Origin: Linyphia triangularis
Lineage: Eukaryota > Arthropoda > Arachnida > Araneae > Linyphiidae
DNA length: 64,000 nt
Direction of reading: 5' to 3'
Assembly: GCA_963978545.1 (NCBI GenBank)
Contig: OZ021726.1
Span: 52,869,959 to 52,933,958, forward strand
In this document: positions 1 to 10,600 of the stretch, in pieces
Numbering within the stretch: the first letter of the stretch is position 1
Layout of the letters: each line of letters starts with the position of its first letter
The notes under the pieces: generated by a model
Database searches by the model: none
The model's input: the letters and a program-made list of their open reading frames with translations, nothing else
Told to the model about the DNA's origin: nothing
Translations under genes and position numbers: made by a program

Positions 1-54
1 TTCAAAAGCACTGTGCAGAACAGTCTACGTGTCAGTATATTCCTGCTTTATCGG

Positions 55-690
55 TTTATTATTATTTTTCTTATAACAATATGCAAAAAATTAAACTTAT
101 TTATTCATTTTGAATCAAAAATCGTGGTGAAAGTACCACTTTATCGCGAGGAGTGCGGGAAAGTAACCTTTTCACACTAGTGTGAAAAAGTACTTTTTCA
201 CACGCCTCGTGCTCAAATATTATATAGTTTTGTTTTGTTTTGAAACCACCGATTGTCTATTTCTGCCACTTATAAAGTGCTTAACACAGCCAAATACGTC
301 TCGTAATTTTGAGCATCTAGAAGAATACGAGATCGAAATCTTCTAGTGTAAACCCCTCTCTCCGACCCCACCACACCAACGAGAGGACATTGAGGCCACG
401 ACAGATTTAATGTGCACCAGCCCCCATTAGGTACACACCGATATTTGGCGAACCGAGGACAGAACCCGCAATTACGAGCTCGATGCTCTACCTCCTAGCC
501 TATCGGGAGCCCATATTATATAGTCTTGGCATTGAAATGACATATTTTCAGAAGAAACTCATTGACTGGAGTTGCCAACATTAATAAATATGTGTATACA
601 AAATATTTTTGGCGCGTGATTATAAAAAATATTGCACACAACACGTGAGAAAATACTTTTTCCAACTCGGTAAATTACTCGCACTTCGTT
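55..690. repeat. Palindromic dispersed repeat, copy 1 (split by SINE)
   Basis: Shares long stretches with 1075-1440 and 44019-44368, including TCGCGAGGAGTG, CACGCCTCGTGCTCAAATAT, GGCATTGAAATGACAT and the TATAAAAAATATTG block. Two perfect palindromes overlap at 169-188 and 180-203. It is interrupted at 229-512 by a SINE. Probably a non-autonomous DNA element. Confidence 0.7.
229..512 (-). mobile_element. tRNA-derived SINE (family C), full length
   Basis: Flanked by a perfect 12-bp target-site duplication ATATTATATAGT (217-228 and 513-524). On the minus strand a tRNA-like head starts at 512 (GGCTCCCGATAGGCTAGGAG, then GGTAGAGCATCGAGCTC, and B-box-like GGTTCTGTCC), and the element ends in a CAAAACAAAACAAAA tail. 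The insertion cuts the palindromic repeat; joining the flanks restores the sequence seen in the copy at 1209-1275. Confidence 0.85.
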
Positions 691-1074
691 AACGTTTTAA
701 CGTTACTAATAAAACGCACTTTTTAACGCACTAAATAAACGTTTTACCTCATTTGAAAAAGTATTACTGTTAATTCACATCTGACGGACCATCACTAGTC
801 GATAGCTTTTTATATTAATTGCACTTCAAACAAACAACACTCAGTTTTCTTCTGTTATAAGTTTATTATAATTCTTGTATATCGGAAGGAGAAGGTTTTT
901 AGAACGACTTTTAACTCACAATGTCAATCAGAACAGCAAAAAATAGAACGGTAAAAAAAAACTTATTTTAAATGCCACTTGCAAAGAATAAACTATTGTA
1001 ATTTCGACAATGAAAATTAAAACAAACGATAATTATAAGAATTACAACCATGACGCTGCGTAAACAATTACTTT

Positions 1075-1440
1075 CCCCACTAGTAGCATAAATAACTCTT
1101 TTATAACAACGTGCAAAAAAAGTTTTTTTAAATCATTTTGAATCAAAAATAGTGGCGAAAGTAGCACTTTTTCGCGAGGAGTGTGGGAAAGTAACTTTTT
1201 CGCAGTAGTGAGAAAAAGTATTTTCTGGCACGCCTCGTGCTCAAATATCATACAGTCTGGGCATTGAAATGACATACATTCTGAAAAAAGTCATTGACTC
1301 GAGTTGTTACCAACGTTAATAATAATATATGTATTAAAAAAAAAATTGCACGTTTATAAAAAATATTGTATGCAACACGTGGGAAAATACTTTTTAAAAG
1401 TATTACTTTACCCACTAGTTGCATAAATAATTATTCATGG
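1075..1440. repeat. Palindromic dispersed repeat, copy 2
   Basis: An uninterrupted copy of the repeat at 55-690. Similar segments with CACTAGT(A/T)GCATAAATAA lie near both ends (about 1078 and 1413) in direct orientation. It ends about 40 bp before the splice acceptor of SLC17 exon a. No coding capacity. Confidence 0.65.
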
Positions 1441-1481
1441 TGTGAATTTAAAATATGTAATAACACTTTCCTTTCTTTCAG

Positions 1482-1665
1482 GGCGTGAACTCTGCGTCCA
1501 TGTATGCCATGTTCTCCCGTTGGGCACCCACCCAGGAACGGAGTCGACTCCTTTCCATATGCACCATCGGCCAGCACGTGGGCACCATCGTCACCATGCC
1601 GACCGCCGGATTTCTCATACAGTACGGAGTAGGCGGCGGATGGCCATCAGTATTCTACCTATTCG
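1482..1665 (+). CDS. SLC17 exon a (residues 1-62 of visible part)
   Basis: The exon starts after ctttctttcag and ends at a GTGAGA donor (1666). It encodes the end of one helix, the short cytoplasmic loop with the family signature WAPTQERS, and the next helix (GTIVTMPTAGFLIQY). The last base is the first base of the Gly62 codon (phase 1). Tyr8 stands where human sialin has His183. The upstream GTG at 1485 is a Val codon inside the exon, not a start. Confidence 0.92.
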
Positions 1666-4600
1666 GTGAGACAGTCGAAACCTTTTTTTTAAATCCTTCA
1701 TATTAACTTAGGTTTTATATGTTTGTCGATGGTGGGCAAATTTTCGGAACCAATTCCCGTCATCCAATCGGGCTGAAACTTGGCAGATAGATTCGATGCT
1801 GATGACAATGCATTCTATCAAATTTTGGAGGCTGTCACTGTTATTAAAAGGTCGCTTTTACGGAATACTAATAATCCAACTTGCTGTCATCCAATTGCGC
1901 TGAAATAGCATTTAACCGATCATTGAAGAAGCTCTTTCTTGTTGCCAAAATTTGTTTGATAAATAAATAATAACATTGTTTTAATCGGAATAAATAAAAG
2001 ATATTTGGATGTGAGTGCATAAATTCGCATTTATTTTTAACGGATATATTTTGGAAAGTAGTTTACAGCATATTTTGGTGATAGCGATGTTTTAATATTT
2101 AAAATCAGATGCAAACACCAAGCACACGCTGACAACAGAAACGGTGCTATGTGAATGAACATAAAAATTGGCAATGCATATAAAGGATTTATATTAAAAA
2201 AAATTATGGATTATAATATTTATATCTATATAAATAAGTATTAAGAATTTCAACGTATTCACAATAGGGCTTTTCCACACAAAAATCTTAGTCTATTTTT
2301 TTCGTAGTATGTTTTAAAGGATTGCAATTCTTTAATTTTGAAATACCATCGATATGCATTTGTTAAAAACACACCTTAATTTATGTTATGTCCTAAGTGC
2401 ATTGAGTAAATTTTAACTTTGATTTTCAATTCCAGCGTTATGTTCAAGTTTTACAAGACTGCTTGTTTATGTCTTTGCACAAAAGGGTTAGTTATAAGTA
2501 TACAACTAGGATACTAGATGGCAGCACCAACGAATATTTAATACGAGGAGTTAAATTTGAAACAAGCTTGTGTCCTGGCATTTAAATCTAGATATCATGA
2601 CGCAATAAACAAAAGTCTTTCACTTAAGATCTTGTAACACACTTAAAAGATTTCACAAAACTCAGAACTTAAAAGATTTTAATCACAATAAACCTGCTCA
2701 AATAAATGCTTTGTCTAATTTATCTGAGCTTTTCCACTTATTATGATATTTAAATGTTTTAAAAATAGAACCATTAACTTAAAAACATTTCACGAAATCT
2801 GAATTATTATGGGTTTATAAGCTTAACCTCTCAGAATTAGAATAAAGGATTCGTCAGTTCAATATTTTAGTTAATTGCATGCTAAATATTAGCTTGTTTA
2901 ATTCATTATTAATAATACTACATTCCGAAATGACATACATGTGTGAGACGATTATAGCTTTAACTATTCACATCACTATAACAAAAGGCGAGACTTTGAT
3001 TTAGGTTTTAAAAACACACAAGTCTCCATTTAACCTCATAGAGCGAGATAGACAAGGTGTATATGAACTCAAGAGGATATAATATTTATGTTTCACATAA
3101 TAAATAAACTTAGTAGGGCTTTGTTAGTTCTAATAATTCGTGTATGAATGATTTTTCAATCAAGACAGGCTTATTTACTGCCTCAGACTGTTTAAAGCTG
3201 AATCCGTATTTTTTCTACAGAATTTAGCTTATAGTGAACTTATCGTTTCAAAATAAAAACCACAAAAAAAAATCCCTTCTTCCGTCTTTAAAAATTATTT
3301 CAAAAATTTTGATCGTTGTGAATTCCTTTCCAGGGGCTATCGGCTGCATTTGGTTCGTGTTTTGGGTGATGTTGGTTTACAACAGCCCAGCCGAACACCC
3401 AAGAATCTCAAAAAGTGAACTCATGTACATACAACAGAATCTTCCAGAAATGTCAGCGGAAAGAAAGGTGAGCGGATTTTCAATCTTCTTTCGTGCTCTT
3501 GCACCAAAACTAATAGTTTTAAATTATTGAATTAAATTTAAATTTTAAAATTAATAACACTTAGTTAATTTCCTCATAGTTTATTTTTGAAAGAAAAGAG
3601 GGATATATTGATACTTGTTTCAGACTTTTTTTAATGTTTATCCATTTTACTCCCTGTTTCGTTGCATACTAGGAGCCTAAGGCACGGATCTTACATGCCT
3701 TACGGGAAATAATGCCCTGTTCATGCTTTCACTAGATGTTGGAAAGAAAGGTTATAATTTTAAACAGGCCCGCAAAAATCTAAATAAGACCATATTTCCA
3801 ATTCAGCTCCTTTTAAAACCTCATGACTAAACTAATTTCCCTCCACATTTCAGGATCACCTTCCCACACGTGCGTATACTCAACCACACACTTTCATATC
3901 CCGATACACATTATGCAGATACCATAACTCTTCATCCAACCCGTATCACCATTGACTCACGTTTCATTCCCCCACGCATAATTAACATCATTACAGCGTT
4001 TCAAACTCAAACAAACCTAGTCACCGCAAGTGATGTCAAAGAGGTTGGGAAACACCACAGGCATCATCCACCATCACGAAAACCTCCAAGTTTTCGTCGA
4101 ACCCGTTCATTTTCTGGAACTGGACGGGTCCAACAAACCCGTTTGTTTTATTACACATTCGGTTTATTAAGACCACCGGACCCGCTACAGACGAACTTGT
4201 GTCTGGCGTGCGGCGGGTTTCGCGATGACGTAATGATGTCACAGAGCAGGTATGCATGCAGACCCGTGTGACATCATTCACTAACTGAGCAATTGCGTCA
4301 GCATGTCAGAGGTCCCCTTTTTTTTCTTTTTTTTTCGGAAGCGGTTGCCTAGAAAAGGTTATGTCAAGTTTTCTGGTAGGGAGCAATGGTCTCTTGTAGA
4401 GTTTAGTGTGGAAGATGACGGCTTTTCAAGGTTAGAGGTTTTTGTTTTAATGCCTGATAAGGCGATTATGTGGTGGCTTCTACTACTCTCGTCTGTAAAA
4501 AGGGAAAGAACGGATTTTCTGATCGATGGCGCACTTTGGACGGGATTTCACGTCGTTGCGTAATTAGTGATTAGAATTTGTTAACCTGACATAATGACGC

Positions 4601-7600
4601 AAGTTGTTAGCCTATCCAGTTACTAATTTGGCGAGATTTATGAAGCGAAGGATGAGTTTTCGTTTATCATTTCACAGTAATGCTGCATTGAAAATTGCTT
4701 CCATTGGAATAACGATTTTATGTGGGTTGAAATAATAAAAAGATAAGAAATTGGAAATTTGTTAAAAGCTTCTACGATAAATATTCATCGAGGTTTTTAA
4801 TTTATTTTTCTTCGTAAAACACTAAAGAGATCATTTGCGAAGTTTTCTTTTAAGGTTTGTAAGGTCCATTGACACAAAAATGTGTTTAATTTGTTTAAAA
4901 TATTTGGAAAATTATTTCATTACTTGTTGGAATATTTATAAATTTTATCTTATTGTACAATCATTATACCTTGTTTAAGTCAAATCAATACTCTATTAAA
5001 TTTTTACAAAATGTGAAAGAGTACCTCTAGTACTTTACTTGAAAAAGCAAAGCTTGAATAATATCCAACAGATTTTTAACAAGTGAAAAACTACTCAAAC
5101 AACCAGCCTCCAAAAAATTACTCAATCTGACATTAGCAGACATTTTTTTAAAATTAACAAAACATTGCAAACCTATTCAAAAGCAACAAGATTAGATATT
5201 TTTTCCTTCAAGATTGGCGCTAGCAATAAAGAATATCAAACAATCACGTGTGAAATAAAGTACGTTTTCTTTTAAATGAAATAAATAAGCACGTCTCTTC
5301 GTACAATTTTTTATTTTCTTTGCTGAAAGAGTGCAAAAAAATTAACCCACAAAAAATAATTTTTTTCATATAAATCCTTTATGCGCATTGCCAAATTTTA
5401 AGAGTAATTGCAACTTATTTAAATGATTTTGAGGTCAGATCAACTTTTCATAATTTTTTACCACTACGAAAAAAATATCTATTCCGCGCTTTGATTTTTT
5501 TCCCCAAAAAACTTGATAGAATGCCTTATCATCGACAGCGAGTCAATCGGTCAAGTTTCAGATGAATTGGATGATCGCAAGTGAGTTAGTCCTCCGGAGA
5601 ATCAATATAAGTATGTGTAAAAGTGGCTTTTTAATGACAAACCCAAAACTTGATAGAATGCATTGTCATCCACAATAAATCTGCCAAGTTTCAACTCGAT
5701 TGGATGAAGGCAAGGGTGTTAATTAGCCCACTGCAGATTTGCATACAAACAAAATCGAAGTTAATATAATAACTTAAAAAAATGACATGTTTTATAATTG
5801 AGAACTAGAAATGGAAAACGACCCAAGTCCAAAAAGGAATTTTTCAGGAGAGCCGAAAAATGATAGCATCTGGTACTTAAGGCAATGGTTAAGTACGTAC
5901 TTCAGATTGAATTTGAATTATTTTTACTGGAGTTCGCACTTTGGACGTTCTCCATTTTGTTTACCTTGGTCTTTAGAACAATTTTTTCCGTAAAAAAATA
6001 TTTTTTGATTTTTTTTTTGGTACTTAAGTCGTTTGCCATTTTTAGTCCTCAATTTGTTAACTGAAAATTGATTTTTTTTTAATTTATGATAAAGTATACT
6101 GTCACCTCGCTTCCAGCACAATTGACAGTTTAAGTAAGATTTTTATTAATCACTTTCTTACGTATTTTCATATTTTCTCAGGAAAAAGAATAATTGGGAA
6201 AATTGCTTTATCTCCTATACAGAGCAGCAAATCACTACTTACACCAATGCATGCATCCCACGAAACAAGTGCTACTCATAAAGCATTTAAAATTTATCAG
6301 TTTTTCTTAAAAGTCTAAAAATTAAAATTTCACGGAAAACCTTGTTAGAATGCTTTGTCCTTTTATATGCAGGGATGGTTTAGTATATGTCGAAAACTAA
6401 AGACAAAACCAGGGGTCTGTTAAATAGAACTTATATTCCATCTTTCCTCTCCAGAAAGTTCTATGCGTTTTTCACTGATGTTATAATTTAAAAATTAAAT
6501 TTTTGTACTTTTATATTTTTAATTTTATTATATAATTTTACATTTTATACGTTTGCACTTTTATATTTTACACTTTATACTTTTACATTTTATGCTTTTA
6601 ATGCGTTAATTATCGTATCAATATTTAACATTTGTTGAATTGTGTTCCAAAAATTGTAATTGGATTTCTATATATTTTCAGCCATTATCTTGATAGTTTT
6701 ATAAAGACCATAAGGTTTATTATTAGACATTATGTTCACATGTTTATGTTCTTTAAAAACACCTTATATTTTCGGAAAACGTTGAAGACTATCTCCTCAC
6801 TTAATTAAAAAAAAATCTCAAAATACAATTTAAATACACTTGCCGTTTTTCTTTGTTTCTATTTATTAGCATAAAATAGAATTTTATATAACAAAAAAAT
6901 TCTATTTCAGAGCCGTCCAATCCCTTGGGGCCGAATATTCCGATCTCGAGCAGTGTGGGCCGTTACTGTTGCCAAATTCGCCGGTAAAGTTATTTCCGAC
7001 ATTTTCTTAGTTTCATTTCTCCTGTGTCCTTTGAAACGTATCGACTAACCCTATTATTTTATTTTAAAGGTACCTGGGGTTTCACCTGCTTACTCACCAA
7101 ACTTCCCGCCTATTTAGCTGACGTCCTCCACTTTCCTATTCAAAAAGTAAGTCATATGATATCTAAAAGAAATAGTGACTAAATTTACTAGGAGGTCGGC
7201 GATATATAGATACGACGATATTTTTTTTAGAAATATCGTTAGTAAAGATATCGATACAAGTCACCGATATATCGATATTTTCAAACATTTTCAGTTTTTT
7301 GGTGATCGTTTTGTAGTTCCCATGTGTTTTTTCGATTTTCCTTATTCCCTTTTTAAAAACTTCAAAATTAAAGTTTGGACTTGGCTGAGAGACAGTTAAA
7401 ATGCCGCCCTAACCAAAAAGAAAACGTAATGTAATGGAAAGATATGATCATTTATTAGTAGTCATTAACATAGTGCCGTTTCTGTGGCCAACGTGTGCCT
7501 GGAATTTGCATCTAATTTAAAATATTAAAAACATATCTATCACCAAAATATGCGGTAAACTACTTTTCAAAATTTCTTCTTTAAAAATAAATGCGAATTT

Positions 7601-10600
7601 ATGCATTGACATCCAAATGTATTTTATTTATTCTAATTGATAATATAATTTATTTATTAAAACAATTTTTTATAATTTATGTATTAAAACAACTTTTATA
7701 ATTTATTTATTAAAACAATTTTCATAATTTATTTATTAAAACAATTTTGGCATGAATTCATGAAAAGTAGAAATTTGCCCCGAAAAACTTCGTTTCTGGC
7801 AAAATTGAAAATCAATTTTAAAAAAATCATGCATCGATATATCGATATTTTTTTCTATGTAACGATATAGTATCGATATTTATTTTGATCGATATTTCCG
7901 AACTCTAACATTTACCCCTACACCTCGGTACTGATGCCAAAGAGAATAATTGAAATTTCTAAAATTTTCGACTTTAAGATTTCAAATACATGTTTTGGCT
8001 GAATGTGTCTATAGCCAATGGCAGATACAGCGAGGGCTAAGAAATAAACAGAGACAAAAATATTAAGTCGACAAAGAATATTTTATGTGTTGCTCATCAT
8101 GAGTGTAATAAACAAAAGGCTAACAATGGCGTCAAAACTAACACAATTATTTAATTTATTTACATAATAATTAATGAACATGTGAAAGATATGAACTAAA
8201 AATCAAACCAATGTACTACATGGTTTTTACCGCTCACGTTTCAACGCTCTTCGCTCAGTCTATGAATGTAGTCAATCAAGATTTGACGAATCCGTACTAA
8301 AACATCCTAAAAATCGGAGATGAAAAAGCCGATGTAGCAGAGCAAGACAGCAAAGTGCTCTGTAAAATATATAAGACAAATTTAGTTTAATTCTTGATGA
8401 ACATGGCAGTAGAAATTTGCTAAATAGTGCACTTCAAGGAAAATATGAAGTTTGGTCGAATCTCATCGAATAAAATAGTTTAGTGCACCAATTGTTTCCC
8501 AATAGTCCGTGAGGCGACTGCAAGTTTAGATATCCCATGGAACATCATTATTCATTTTTTGTAGAATGTGGAGAAAAGTAGATTGTGAATTTACTGGTCA
8601 ACCGGACAAAAATGGCCGAAACAGGTCACAAATTGACTTCGAATGAGATGAACTAAATCCGATTGCCAAATCTGTCATAAAGTGCCAAATAATGAGCATT
8701 CTTTTTTATTTGGTAATCCACCGATCTTTAATTTTCAATGAGGAAGGTTACAGACGATTCAAATCTCTGGCGACGTTTTACTTGTATCTTTTAAAAGTGG
8801 GCCAAATTGGCTCTAAATATTGCAACATCAGTTACGTAATAGCTATCGCCATCTTGGCTTACTAGGAGTCTTTTTTTCGCCAGTGAGGGGAAATCGTCTG
8901 AAAACCTCTTCATTGACATTTAAAAAGCTTTTTTTTTTTTTACCAAATAAAAAATAATGTTCATTAATAGGCAAGTTATGACATTTGGCAATCGGATTTA
9001 GTTCAACTCTTTCAAAGTCAATTTTTGAAAAGTTTCGGCCAATGTTGACCCGGCAGACCAGTACATATAAACTACTTACTGTTCTCCACATTCTAATAAA
9101 ATATTCAGAATGATATTCCATGGGTTACCTAAACTTGCAGACGGTTCTCGAGTCTATAATATATCATTCATCCAAAATACTGCTAATATCATACGCAGAA
9201 TGGTAAAAAAATCCTGGGTCACCTAAAAATCGGAATTCACTGATATTTTTTAAACTCTAGAAATAATCATTGAAATATTCCGAATTCTAGAAAAATCATA
9301 AGTTCGAATACAAGGCTTAACTGTAGATGGTGGTGTTGCAACGTAACGACGCAGCATGGTTCTGTGTAGCCCTTGAGCTAGAATACTCTAACCAACCTAA
9401 AAAAATCCCAAAACATTTGTTTTCGATATGATTATTCATCCTTAGGCAATAACACCAGCAATTTATCAATGTAAAAATGCGCGTATTTTCCAGTGCAAGA
9501 AGTGTGGGTAGACGCGGAGTGACGCGTCCCCCCACTTTTCAAGAAAATACCCATGCGTCTTCCCACTTCTAAAACCACTGAAATCCATCCCCCCCTTCTC
9601 CACTTTTAAAAGCATTCAATCCGCCTAAAAACGGTGTCGTGGCATTGGCGTACGTGGCTTTGGCGTACAGCTAAAATATCGTGGCTTTAGGGTACAATTC
9701 CGTTACATCGCGTGGCTTTGGCGTACTTTAACCAGTGTTGCCAGACTGAAATTTACAAATTACCCTCCAACCCATACAAAAATACCCTCAAATACCCGCA
9801 AACCCATATTTTATAGTGGCGCCACCTAGTGAGATTAATTAGCATTAAATATTTCAAGTATATAATATATTTCTTATTAAAGTAATAATATTAATTATTA
9901 ATTTAATAATTTTTCATTGTTTTTTAAGGTTAATTATTAATATAATAATTTATGAATTATTTTTTACGTTAATTATTAATTAACTAATTATTACTTTAAA
10001 CGTAAAATTAATTGCCATTAATAAAATATTATTTTAATTCGTTTGAATAAAAAACAAAAAGAAACTAAAGCTTACTTTAAATCAAATGCGCCATTAGCAA
10101 TTTCTTTAACATACACGATTCATGTATTATAAGTCGAATTGTAGCAAAATAAAATTTAGCAAATCTTAAAAATATGTTATTTTATTAAAATATGTGTTAC
10201 TTTTAATTTGTCTTCTGTCAGCTCTGTAAATTTATACAATTACAAACTTACATAGTTTTCGGTTTTTATTGAAACTATTAAATATGAAACAGAATTCGGT
10301 AAATATATGTGATGCGATAATGACAGAAGTTAGAAAAAAATTACAAATATAGTAAAGAAATTATTCGATTGCATCATGCTTCTTATGTCGTTACTGAAAT
10401 AATAAAGGGAAATAATGTTCACTTCCGAATCAAGTTATGAAAGCATTTTAAACGTCAATATGTATTTTTCTTGCATTCTTAAGTTACAACTCTTTTTAAA
10501 AATAATAATCTTGTGGTTAAAATTGCATTATTTTTGTATTTGTCTACCATTTTCAACATCATTTCCAGATTAGTTGGTGCCTATCTGATGGCTATGTGGT

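Larger units (their letters stand above)
1..1481 (+). other. 3' part of an SLC17 intron (upstream exons outside window)
   Basis: The first visible exon begins with an AG acceptor at 1480-1481 after a pyrimidine stretch (ctttctttcag), so everything before it is intron or further upstream sequence. It holds two copies of a palindromic repeat and a SINE, listed separately. I found no exon here that could encode the preceding transmembrane helices. Confidence 0.8.

Noticed and set aside
1485..1706. Independent small gene starting at GTG 1485
   Set aside because: The frame is SLC17 exon a read through its donor; splice sites and family similarity explain it.
3870..4271. 133-codon frame in the SLC17 intron
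   Set aside because: Low-complexity His/Thr/Pro-rich product with an overlapping antisense frame; no domain or splice support.
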